From assembly GCA_963666825.2 (NCBI GenBank), contig OY763044.2, positions 4,030,001-4,094,000 of the forward strand: a stretch of DNA of 64,000 nucleotides, in the 5' to 3' direction. Position numbers and translations under genes: made by a program. Below, in pieces: positions 36,695 to 45,118 of this stretch (its first letter is position 1; the number at the start of each line of letters is the position of its first letter). The notes under the pieces were generated by a model, which saw nothing but the letters and a program-made list of their open reading frames with translations, was not told the DNA's origin and searched no databases. This DNA comes from Saccharicrinis sp963666825. Its GTDB lineage: Bacteria; Bacteroidota; Bacteroidia; Bacteroidales; Marinilabiliaceae.

Positions 36695-39600
36695 TTAAAA
36701 AGTCATGTTAAGTCCTAAAGTATATATTCTAGTGGCCAGACCACCTGTTTCTGGATCACCATATTCCCATTCTTTATTCCATACTCCTACATTTCTGATA
36801 GTACCATATATTTTTAAAGTCCTCACATCAAATTTTTCAGTCAATCTTGAAGGAATTGTATACCCCAAAGAAATATTTTCAAGTCGAATAAACGAACGAT
36901 CATAGAGTTTTCCTGGAGTTGTTGCTCCAACTGGACCTACTGCTTCAATTCTTCCATATTCATTGGTAGGGTTATCTACAGTCCAGTAATCTTTCTTGAA
37001 AACATTTCTACCAAATGATACAACACCACCTAAGTCATCGTTATTCAAATATTCCCATGACAAACTTTTATGTCCCATATATGAATAAATATTGAAAGAA
37101 AAACTTAACTGTTTCCAAAAAAGAAAATCATTACGTAATGACCAATGTATTGGAGCTGCTGTTTGTCCCAAAAATTCTTTATCCTTATCATTATAAACAG
37201 GAGTTCTACTACCATCAGAGTTCACAACATCATCTGCAGTATAATTATTGGCCACCTTTGGATCTCCTGGACGTTGTCCATATAAGGCAGCTTCTTCAAC
37301 TTCATCAACCTGCCATATTCCTGTAACACGATAATTCCAGATTTCACTTACAGCCTTTCCTATAAACCATCCATTACTAATATCATCCATTTCTTTAGAG
37401 CCTACAACATTGCCTGAATTATCTAATACATCCTCATTTTCATAATAAAGATGTTTGATTTCATTTTTGTTATAAGAAAATCCGAAAGTGGTGTTCCACT
37501 CCATAAAACTATTCTTAATATTTTGACTATTAAGTGATAATTCAATCCCTTTGTTATCAACTTGTCCCAAGTTTGTAGTTATAGAAGAGAATCCTGTAAA
37601 AGTTGGTAATCGTTGATTCATAATCATATCACGAGTACTCATATTATAATATTCAATAGAACCTGTGATTTTATTATCAATAAAACCAAAATCAAGACCA
37701 ATATTCATTGACTCAGTTTTTTCCCATTGCAAATTTGGGTTTGCCATACGTTGAACCATCAAGTAACGATATTGATCTAATTGTCCGGATGCATTTATAT
37801 ATCCTTGAGTTTTTCCTCCTCCTTCGTAAAGATTAGCTAGCGACACATATGGGTCACCAAGAGATCTGTTACCATTTTTTCCATAAGATAAACGCAGTTT
37901 TCCCATACTCATTGGTGCCCAATTAAAAAAGCTTTCATCAGCAAATGACCAAGCTAAAGCTACAGAAGGGAAAGTAGCATAAGGATTTGAAGAACCAAAA
38001 GCAGAATAACCATCGCGACGAATCGATGCTGTTAACATATAGCAGTTATTATATGAATAAAACAAACGAGCAAGCAAGGCATCTGCAGATTGGTGGGTAT
38101 CTGTAGTAGAAAAAGAACTATCTTCCTTAGTCCCGTTTTGAGTATTATGATAGCCTAAAGCATCTGAGGGCAGAATATTACGTGAGTTAATAACATCACT
38201 CCAATATTTCCTATCTTCAGCTTCCTGAACCAGTGTAACATTTATATGGTGTAAATCATCAAAAGTATAGTCCCAGTTTATTGTATTATTAAGTGACCAG
38301 TCGAAATTTTTTGAATTCTGACGATTAACCCCACGGTCTGCAGGATTTGAACCAGGCAAATCTGCTGACATAAAATAGCGATCATGAAACCACTGAAGTC
38401 GAGGAGATGCATTGAAGGAATAAGTAATATTTAAAGGTAACTTAACTTTAGCTGTCAGAATTGTATTTAATACAGTATACCCTTTGTCGAGTTCTAAATA
38501 CTTTTTGTCAAAATCATAATTATATCCCCTTTGGCTGGCACTTATACCCATAGGATACTGTACAGGATTTCCCTCTTCATCTGAGTAATTAGAAAAAGGA
38601 CTATTCTTTAATTGTTCATTTATATTTTCAAGAATACCCCCATCACTACGATTTTGAAAGTTTACATTAGCTCCTACTTCAAACCAATTAGTAACATTAG
38701 CTTTAATTTTCATATTACTGCGAACAGCTCCATAGTCATCACCTAACTGAACTCCTTCATTTTTAAGATAACCTAAAGAAAAGTAATAATTTACATTATC
38801 TCCTGCTCCGCTAATACTTGCATTATAATCCTGGTTAACACCTATTCGAAAACTATGATCGTACCAATCAAATGTTTTTCCTTGTAAAAAGTTATCATAA
38901 GTAGTATAATCTAATCCGAGACGCTTAGCCCATATACTCATATCTGATTCATCTTCTTGATTTGTTGTATAATCTCTCCAATTTTCAAGAGTTACACCTT
39001 CTGGTAATTTATTAGGATTGGCAAAATAACCATTTCCATAATCACCACGCTGATAGGCTCCAAATACACCTGTTTCAGCATTTACACCGTAGGTTTCTCT
39101 GGTTTCATAAAAGTCCTGACGATGTTGTAAATAACCTTCTGGTCCAAAAACTTCACGATATGCACTTTTTTGTGAAAAACCAATATTTGTAGTAAAACTG
39201 ATCTGAGGTTTGCCGGTTTTCCCCTTTTTTGTGGTAATAATAACTACTCCATTTGAGGCTTTTGCTCCATAAACAGCTGCTGCTGAAGCATCTTTCAGAA
39301 CATCAATTTGTCCTATATCATCAGGATTAATCTCTGAAAGTTCTCCATAAAATATCATTCCATCAAGTATAATTAATGGATTATTGTGTCCTCCATCAGT
39401 ATAAACAGATCGTTGACCTCTAATTTCCATCGAACCTCCACCCTTTGCTGAAGCATCCATACCAACTCTAAGCCCTGGTGTTCCCCTTAAAATATCCTGA
39501 ACTGTCTTAGGATTTTCATCTGCAACTTTATCCGGACGAATTTGTGTGATTGATCCTGTTAAATCTTTCTTTCTCATCGTTCCATATCCTACAGCTACAA

Positions 39601-40228
39601 TTTCATCAAGTCCAATAGATTCCTCCTCCATTGTAACATTTATCGTAAGTTGATTACCTACAATTACCTCTTGCGTTTTCATACCTATAAATGAAAATAC
39701 AATTACTGGTGCAGCTTCTTCAACTTTTAATGAAAAATTACCATCCATATCCGTAATTGTACCAATAGTTGAGTTCTTTATAACAACAGAAACACCTGGA
39801 ATAGGAAGTCCTGATTTGTCAACTACTTTACCTGACACTGTTATATTCTGCTGTTGTGTATTTACATCATACAAAACAATCTGCTTACCTATAACTTTAA
39901 AGCCTATATCGGTTCCTTGAAATATATTTTCAAGTACATTAGACAAAGGTTCGTTTTCATAGTTTACATCTACCTTACGGTTCAGATCAACATACTCAGA
40001 ACTGAATGCAATTTTAAATTCAGTTTTTTTCTGAATTACATCCAATGCTTCACCTACCGTAATTTCGCCCATTTTAACAGTAAATTTAGCATTCTGTCCA
40101 TAACTACTTATAGCCGAAACATGCATAAAACATACTGTTAATAAAAACATACTGATTTTCATAATCCGTAGAGTTTTACGTCCTACAAAAGAAGGCGTAC
40201 CTTCCCTTGCAATACCAACTTTTTTCAT
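36695..40228 (-). CDS. SusC-like TonB-dependent transducer with STN domain
   Basis: Outer-membrane transporter and signal transducer. After a signal peptide (about residues 1-45, ending 'ISSYGQ') there is an STN domain (about 47-120, 'GEALDVIQKKTEFKIAFS'), which contacts the FecR anti-sigma factor in the periplasm. Next come a carboxypeptidase-like domain ('GKVVDKSGLPIPGVSVVIKN'), 'IVAVGYGTMRKKDLTGSI', the plug with 'NGVVIITTKKGKTG', and a long barrel ending '...YTLGLNMTF'. At 1177 residues it is normal for the STN class. FecR is encoded 95 bases upstream and the ECF sigma factor is divergent, forming a complete cell-surface signalling switch. Substrate is inferred from linked GH43, GH32 and GH28-like enzymes. 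Confidence 0.93.
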   Translation of the reverse strand: MKKVGIAREGTPSFVGRKTLRIMKISMFLLTVCFMHVSAISSYGQNAKFTVKMGEITVGEALDVIQKKTEFKIAFSSEYVDLNRKVDVNYENEPLSNVLENIFQGTDIGFKVIGKQIVLYDVNTQQQNITVSGKVVDKSGLPIPGVSVVIKNSTIGTITDMDGNFSLKVEEAAPVIVFSFIGMKTQEVIVGNQLTINVTMEEESIGLDEIVAVGYGTMRKKDLTGSITQIRPDKVADENPKTVQDILRGTPGLRVGMDASAKGGGSMEIRGQRSVYTDGGHNNPLIILDGMIFYGELSEINPDDIGQIDVLKDASAAAVYGAKASNGVVIITTKKGKTGKPQISFTTNIGFSQKSAYREVFGPEGYLQHRQDFYETRETYGVNAETGVFGAYQRGDYGNGYFANPNKLPEGVTLENWRDYTTNQEDESDMSIWAKRLGLDYTTYDNFLQGKTFDWYDHSFRIGVNQDYNASISGAGDNVNYYFSLGYLKNEGVQLGDDYGAVRSNMKIKANVTNWFEVGANVNFQNRSDGGILENINEQLKNSPFSNYSDEEGNPVQYPMGISASQRGYNYDFDKKYLELDKGYTVLNTILTAKVKLPLNITYSFNASPRLQWFHDRYFMSADLPGSNPADRGVNRQNSKNFDWSLNNTINWDYTFDDLHHINVTLVQEAEDRKYWSDVINSRNILPSDALGYHNTQNGTKEDSSFSTTDTHQSADALLARLFYSYNNCYMLTASIRRDGYSAFGSSNPYATFPSVALAWSFADESFFNWAPMSMGKLRLSYGKNGNRSLGDPYVSLANLYEGGGKTQGYINASGQLDQYRYLMVQRMANPNLQWEKTESMNIGLDFGFIDNKITGSIEYYNMSTRDMIMNQRLPTFTGFSSITTNLGQVDNKGIELSLNSQNIKNSFMEWNTTFGFSYNKNEIKHLYYENEDVLDNSGNVVGSKEMDDISNGWFIGKAVSEIWNYRVTGIWQVDEVEEAALYGQRPGDPKVANNYTADDVVNSDGSRTPVYNDKDKEFLGQTAAPIHWSLRNDFLFWKQLSFSFNIYSYMGHKSLSWEYLNNDDLGGVVSFGRNVFKKDYWTVDNPTNEYGRIEAVGPVGATTPGKLYDRSFIRLENISLGYTIPSRLTEKFDVRTLKIYGTIRNVGVWNKEWEYGDPETGGLATRIYTLGLNMTF

Positions 40229-40254
40229 AAATTTGTATTTACATTAATTAATTT

Positions 40255-40316
40255 GGCATCATAATGCTGATGCCGATTATTTAGAATTCCTAGGAAAGTG
40301 TTGCACCACTTTCCTA
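40255..40316 (-). repeat. Two stem-loops in the FecR-SusC spacer
   Basis: GGCATCA (40255-40261) pairs with TGATGCC (40268-40274), and a perfect 10-base stem pairs TAGGAAAGTG (40291-40300) with CACTTTCCTA (40307-40316) around a six-base loop. The second is followed by a T-run on the plus strand and preceded by A residues on the minus strand. They lie between the FecR stop and the SusC start and may partly terminate the regulatory gene message or stabilise SusC mRNA. Confidence 0.65.
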
Positions 40317-40323
40317 ATTTTTT

Positions 40324-41301
40324 TTAATTATTACGCGATTCAAAATAAATTGTATCGTTATGCTGTTTTATTTCTATTGCAGCAATATTTTCTATAATTT
40401 TTAGCACATCATCAAAATCTTCGTTTTCAATAGATAAGGTTATTTTATAGTCTTTTAATCTTTCTATTACAATAAATTTGTAATTATATCTTCTTTCAAG
40501 TTTTAATGCTGCTTCAGATAAAGGACAATTGTATAAATTAAGAATGCCTTTTCGCCATGCAGTATATTTCTCTGTTTTCACATTTTCACGTACAATCTTG
40601 CCTGATTCAACATTAAACTCAGCTCTTTGTCCTGGTTTTAACATTATTTTATTTGCCAGATTTCTTGCCAACGACATTTCTACTGAGCCTTCTTCAAGTA
40701 ATACTGAAGTTTTATCTGCATCCCTATAAGCCTCTACCTCAAATTTAGTCCCCAACACTTTTACATTTACATCTTTACTTTTGACAATTAATGGTAAATC
40801 TTCATTATGTGAAATATCGAAATAAGCTTGACCTTCTAACTTTAGATCTCTATTAGATTTAGCAAATTTATCATTATAGGTTAACGAAGAACCTGAATTT
40901 AACCACACTACAGAATGGTCTGGTAAAACAATCTTAGAAATCTGACCGTTATCAGCGACAACACTAGTGTACAACGGTTCAACCATGATAGTTTTAATAT
41001 AAATGCCTCCTAATGATAAAAGCAATATCAACATAACTGCAGTTGCATACCTGTATATGAATCGTACTTTTTTTAATCTTACAACATTAGCAAACTCATC
41101 ATTCATGATGTGTGTCTGAAAACGAACTAAGCCAGCTTCTGTATCTTGATTTGCAATTGATGTAAGACGTTCCTTTTTCCATTTAACTTTTTCTTTTTTA
41201 AATTCTGTAAAATTATCTTTATCCTCAATCCAGTTAAGCAATTGCTTTTGCTCGTCTTCATCTACTATACCCTCAAAATATTTTTTAATAATATCCTTCA
41301 T
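40324..41301 (-). CDS. FecR-family anti-sigma factor
   Basis: Inner-membrane anti-sigma factor that holds the divergent ECF sigma factor until the STN domain of SusC signals ligand. The N-terminal about 85 residues are cytoplasmic and charged. One membrane helix lies at about 86-106 ('YRYATAVMLILLLSLGGIYI'). The periplasmic FecR domain (about 115-215) has 'IVLPDHSVVWLNSGSSLTY', 'REVKLEGQAYFDI'-like sequence ('RDLKLEGQAYFDISH') and 'VKVLGTKFEVEAY'. A C-terminal DUF4974 domain ends the protein. It is 325 residues, the usual length. The divergent 290-base space to the sigma gene is AT-rich. Confidence 0.93.
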   Translation of the reverse strand: MKDIIKKYFEGIVDEDEQKQLLNWIEDKDNFTEFKKEKVKWKKERLTSIANQDTEAGLVRFQTHIMNDEFANVVRLKKVRFIYRYATAVMLILLLSLGGIYIKTIMVEPLYTSVVADNGQISKIVLPDHSVVWLNSGSSLTYNDKFAKSNRDLKLEGQAYFDISHNEDLPLIVKSKDVNVKVLGTKFEVEAYRDADKTSVLLEEGSVEMSLARNLANKIMLKPGQRAEFNVESGKIVRENVKTEKYTAWRKGILNLYNCPLSEAALKLERRYNYKFIVIERLKDYKITLSIENEDFDDVLKIIENIAAIEIKQHNDTIYFESRNN

Positions 41302-41591
41302 TTCTAGTTGCTTTTCATTAGTAATAGCCTGTTTTTGAAAAAACCCTACCTTACTATTATTACTTTTTTTAATTTTTTTTCACAATCTATTAAAATCAAT
41401 TTAATTTTCCAGCTCAAACAAACTGTCAACACACCACTCAAACACCATCACAAACAACTAAACAACTGCATTTTACCTTCAATCATTAGATTAACAAAAC
41501 CTTTACTACTTACTTTATTATTTATTAAATTTTGTTACTCTTTATTAATTTACTTTATTTTGCATCCACTCACAATTGGCCGATAAAATTT

Positions 41592-42185
41592 ATGTACGAC
41601 ATAGTATTAAATAAAAAATTAAAACAAGGTAATCCTGAGGCATACTCTTTTTTATTTAAAGAGCTACAGCCAAGGATGACATGCTATTGTCGACTTTTTA
41701 TAAAAGATGAAGATCAAATTAAAGATCTTATACAGGATTGTTTCACTCATCTTTGGGATAAAAAGGAAAATATTGATATTCAAAAATCTATAGAAAGCTA
41801 TTTGTTTATAATATTAAAGAATAAATGCTTACGAATTTTAAAAGATAAACAGCTAGCTCAAAACAATGTAAACATCGAAGAGTTAGCTATCAATGAAATT
41901 CAATATTTATATCAATTAGACTTTACCGAAAAGAAAGAAAAATCCTTGGAAGAAAGATTGATTACTTCACTAAAAGAAGCCATTGACGAATTACCCGCTA
42001 AACGCAAAGAAGTCTTTATAAAAAATAAAGTTGAAGGTAAAAAGCAGAAAGAAATTGCAGAAGAGTTAGATATTTCAGTCAAAGCTGTAGAAAAGCACAT
42101 TAGTCAGGCTAAAGAACAATTAAGAAAAAGGCTTGAGAAGGAGTATGCTATGCTCTCTATTATTATAGCAATTTTGTTGCAGTAG
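41592..42185 (+). CDS. ECF sigma factor (SusC-linked type)
   Basis: RNA polymerase sigma-70 family ECF factor that should activate the adjacent SusCD operon. The start at 41592 is preferred; the open frame from 41532 adds 20 hydrophobic residues not typical of sigma factors. Region 2 covers about 10-75 ('FKELQPRMTCYCRLFIKDEDQIKDLIQDCF' in two parts, then 'LWDKKENI'). Region 4 lies at about 125-180 ('ELPAKRKEVFIKNKVEGKKQ', 'KEIAEELDISVKAVEKHIS'). It ends in a hydrophobic tail, 'MLSIIIAILLQ', which is not part of the DNA-binding fold. It is 197 residues. Divergent from fecR. Confidence 0.93.
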   Translation: MYDIVLNKKLKQGNPEAYSFLFKELQPRMTCYCRLFIKDEDQIKDLIQDCFTHLWDKKENIDIQKSIESYLFIILKNKCLRILKDKQLAQNNVNIEELAINEIQYLYQLDFTEKKEKSLEERLITSLKEAIDELPAKRKEVFIKNKVEGKKQKEIAEELDISVKAVEKHISQAKEQLRKRLEKEYAMLSIIIAILLQ

Positions 42186-42334
42186 TTTTGTAGCTATTTA
42201 TTACACATTATATTGGTGGGATAAAGATTCCATTACGTTTATATTAACTCATTTTTTTAACTTTCAATACATAAAATAAAGAATCATTCATAAAGGAAAT
42301 TCATTTTTCTAATCAAAGAATAACAATCTGTCAC

Positions 42335-42510
42335 ATTGTGGAGAGACGAATATCCTATCTTATTAACTGCAATATTTCAACATATTACAAAAACAAACCA
42401 AACGAGTTTACACTTAACTTACACCTGTCAATTGACTTATAATGTATTGATTACTGCTCTTTAACACAACGTATAAAACAGATATTGATTAGATTTTGAA
42501 GTTTTAAAAA
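42335..42510. repeat. Degenerate dispersed intergenic repeat, copy 4
   Basis: Aligns with the copy at 22733: 'TGGAGAGA', 'TTAACTGCAATATTTCAACA', 'ACACTTAACTTACACCTGTC', 'TTATAATGTATTGATTA' and 'CTTTAACACAACGTATAAAA' occur in the same order and spacing. It lies in the 448-base gap between the sigma gene and the FMN-binding gene, which otherwise holds nothing I recognise. Non-coding. Confidence 0.55.
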
Positions 42511-42633
42511 TATAAATCAAAAGATTTATTAGTGTATTCCTATAATAGAAATTAGTTAATAATGTCATTTTATTAAACACGAAAACCGCCCATTACAGAC
42601 GGTAAAAACAAAGTGGAGTCATAATTTATTTAA

Positions 42634-43020
42634 TTATAGCATTTGTTTTGCTTTATCTACAGTTATTTCTAATACTCTTGTTAAAAATGAAAATTTCTCT
42701 TTCATCATATTATACTCATCTCCAGATTCAATATAGGCAGCTTTTCCAGTTACAATAAATCCTGTTCCGGGATAGTCTTTAAATCCTAATACATTTTTAC
42801 TACCTAAAGATATTTTAACTGAATTATTGACATTTATGTTTTTTTCAGTCTTTCTAAAACCGTATGCAGGAATAAGAATACGTTCATCTTCTGTTATAAC
42901 TAAATAAGAATTCCAGCTATTAACAAGGTGAGGCTCATTTCCCCATGACATTATTGAAACTACTCCTTCATGTTGTAAAACCTGGTAAAATTTATCACTT
43001 AATTTTTTATCTGTATTCAT
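42634..43020 (-). CDS. FMN-binding split-barrel (pyridoxamine 5'-phosphate oxidase-like) protein
   Basis: Small flavin-binding split-barrel protein of the PNPOx-like superfamily. The preferred start at 43020 gives 128 residues; an ATG at 43044 would add eight. 'EGVVSIMSWGNEPHLVNSWN', 'RILIPAYGFRKTEKNINVN' and 'SLGSKNVLGFKDYPGTGFIV' are the strand and FMN-phosphate-contact regions typical of the group, followed by 'TGKAAYIESGDEY'. No signal peptide or membrane helix. Members include flavin reductases and stress-related oxidoreductases, and the exact reaction is not known from sequence. It stands alone between intergenic spaces. Confidence 0.8.
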   Translation of the reverse strand: MNTDKKLSDKFYQVLQHEGVVSIMSWGNEPHLVNSWNSYLVITEDERILIPAYGFRKTEKNINVNNSVKISLGSKNVLGFKDYPGTGFIVTGKAAYIESGDEYNMMKEKFSFLTRVLEITVDKAKQML

Positions 43021-43131
43021 AATATGTATTTTACTATTTTGCAATTACTTTTTCTTGTTATTTAAACTAATACCCTATCGTGGATTTGAATTAATTATTG
43101 AAGAATACACGACATTTGAATTAATAAGAGT

Positions 43132-43308
43132 TTATTTTGCTTGCCTGTAGCATCGTTTAGGAGATACAATTGTTTCCTCCTTTTTTAGCTGATCCATAGC
43201 TTTATCTACAACTTTACGTTCAAGACCGGTTAACTCAACTATTTTACCAGCATTTAAAGGATTTCCATCCTTTTTCATCACTTCTAACACAAGTTCCTTT
43301 GGTTCCAT
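43132..43308 (-). CDS. Mini winged-helix DNA-binding protein
   Basis: A 58-residue protein ('MEPKELVLEVMKKDGNPLNA' onward) that is one winged helix-turn-helix: helix 1 to about residue 13, 'NAGKIVELTGLERKVVDKAM' as the HTH, then 'DQLKKEETIVSPKRCYRQAK' as the wing. Very similar small proteins are widespread in anaerobic Bacteroidota and Clostridia and are annotated as transcriptional regulators; targets are not known. The open frame extends upstream to 43398, but the ATG at 43308 fits the family length. Confidence 0.75.
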   Translation of the reverse strand: MEPKELVLEVMKKDGNPLNAGKIVELTGLERKVVDKAMDQLKKEETIVSPKRCYRQAK

Positions 43309-43696
43309 TTTTTTATAGTTTTTGTTGATTAAATAATTATTGCAACAAAAATACACCTGCAAAAAATCAGAAAAATTAAGCTGGTTTAAGAAATACATAA
43401 ACTCTTATTTTATCTCCAAATACGCTGAGGTATGATACAATTATTTAGAATGATCCCCCTAGATAGAGAATGTAATTAGGCTCAGGAAAGTTGAAGCATT
43501 TCATCGGGTTGCTTCGAATTAATATATTTATCTTTTGTTTGATTCGAAGCTGAATTTATTTGCAACGACTAATATGTGCATCGATATATTACTCGCTGAT
43601 CTTTTTAATTATGTAGTGTAGATTAAAGATTACAAATAATTACTCAAAATGATAGAAGGATTTTTAGTATAGATCTCTGTTAGATTATGAAAACAG
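43309..43696. other. Gene-free spacer with a hairpin
   Basis: No gene is supported here. The only structure seen is GCTTCGAAT (43511-43519) pairing with ATTCGAAGC (43542-43550) over a 22-base loop. Promoter elements for the mini winged-helix gene presumably lie at its right edge but I could not place them. Confidence 0.4.
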
Positions 43697-44269
43697 TCAG
43701 GAGTTCTTTTTTCTGAGTTCACTAACATATTCAGGAGTAAGACCAAGGTAGGAAGCAACCATATACTGAGGGACACGTTGCATAAATTGCGGAAAATTGT
43801 TACTAAAATGATAATAAAACTCTTCCTTTGACATTTCATACAAGTACTTTGTTCTTAATTGGGATGCAGCAAGGTTTTTCTGCATGATAATTCTAAAGTA
43901 ACGCTCTAAATTAGGAATAGCTTTAAGCAAATCATCATAAACCTTTCTGTCAATTGAAACTATTTCGCTAGATTCAATCGTTTGGATAAAATATTCTGAA
44001 GGAGTATTATCCATAAAGCTAAAAAAATCAGTAAGCCACCAACCTTCAATAGCAAACTGAGTAATTTGCTCCACGGATTTTTCATTAAGAAAATACATGC
44101 GTAAACAGCCCTTTTCTACAAAGAAAAGTGATTTACTTACATTCCCGTTTGTAAGAAGAAGTTCCTTTTTTTGAGTATGATAATTTTTAATGTAAGAATT
44201 CAGAGTATATTCCTCTGTCTTAGTGATATTGACAAATCGCCGTATATGCTCAATAAGTTTGACTTGCAT
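43697..44269 (-). CDS. Crp/Fnr-family transcriptional regulator
   Basis: Cyclic-nucleotide-binding-domain regulator. The first about 120 residues form the cNMP-binding beta-roll ('FFVEKGCLRMYFLNEKSVEQ', 'STEYFIQTIESSEIVSI'-like sequence). A short C-terminal helix-turn-helix reads 'MVASYLGLTPEYVSELRKK' and ends abruptly with 'NS', so the DNA-binding domain is the short version seen in many Bacteroidota Crp homologues. At 191 residues it is of normal size for that class. The start at 44269 is my choice; 44320 is also open. No clear link to the PUL genes, and effector unknown. Confidence 0.85.
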   Translation of the reverse strand: MQVKLIEHIRRFVNITKTEEYTLNSYIKNYHTQKKELLLTNGNVSKSLFFVEKGCLRMYFLNEKSVEQITQFAIEGWWLTDFFSFMDNTPSEYFIQTIESSEIVSIDRKVYDDLLKAIPNLERYFRIIMQKNLAASQLRTKYLYEMSKEEFYYHFSNNFPQFMQRVPQYMVASYLGLTPEYVSELRKKNS

Positions 44270-45118
44270 GAGTTGATTATTTTTTAAGTACATATCATAT
44301 ATGTATTGTACTATTTTCAACCAATTTCTCTTTAATATTACTACGGCTTATAGCATCCGAATAATTTTTAAATATAACTTTTTTTATTATTTCATCTAAA
44401 GCATTCATAAAAACGTATTTAATGCAGTTAAAGAAGAAATAATAAAATCTTGTTGATGTAGATAAAGTTTCAGCCAATAAAATTTTAAAATATCACAAAG
44501 CTGTTCGAATATAGCTTTAAAAACAATTTAAAAATTAATGCAAAAACAAAAATGAATGTAAAGCAATTGCCTTACAACTATTTTAATGCATAAAAAAATT
44601 TAATCTTAATATGTTGGTTTACTAACCTAATTTAAAACTTCGGAAAAGAATTCATCTCAAAATTTCATAAAAATGCAGGTCAATTTTTTCGATAGCCAGG
44701 TTGCTGTTTATCCTGTTAATTAATGTTTCTTTTTCTGTGAAAATTATTTTCTGATTTTAACGTCTCATCAAACTCATCTGAAAGTAAGTCTTTAAAATAT
44801 AAAAATTAAAGATGAAATTACTCTCATTATACCCATATACCCTTGTTGAAAGAAACGTTTTTACAGTTCTATTTCGATGGTAGAATATAATTTAGTAGTG
44901 ATTTAATTGTACTCCATTTACACTCTTACAATCTAATTACAATTCATTAACATTTACAATGTTGTGATCATCATGAAAAAATATCTGCAACAATTGACGA
45001 TGAAAATTCAACTATGTAAGGTAAAATAGTCAAGGAAGCATAAAATTAGATTTCGTACTGTATTTAAATAGGAGAATACATTAAATACTGCTTGGTATAT
45101 TATTTAAATACATTAACT
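44270..45118. other. Long divergent intergenic region
   Basis: About 850 very AT-rich bases between the Crp-like gene (leftward) and the first CE12 gene (rightward). No gene, RNA or repeat copy is convincing. A near-match to the -7 consensus, TAGATTTC near 45047, lies about 65 bases before the CE12 start. Short open frames here lack coding character. Confidence 0.45.

Noticed and set aside
41532..41591. Hydrophobic N-terminal extension of the ECF sigma factor
   Set aside because: Sigma factors of this class start close to region 2; the ATG at 41592 gives the usual length.
44295..44477. 60-codon open frame upstream of the Crp-like gene
   Set aside because: No motif, low-complexity residues, and composition of non-coding AT-rich sequence.
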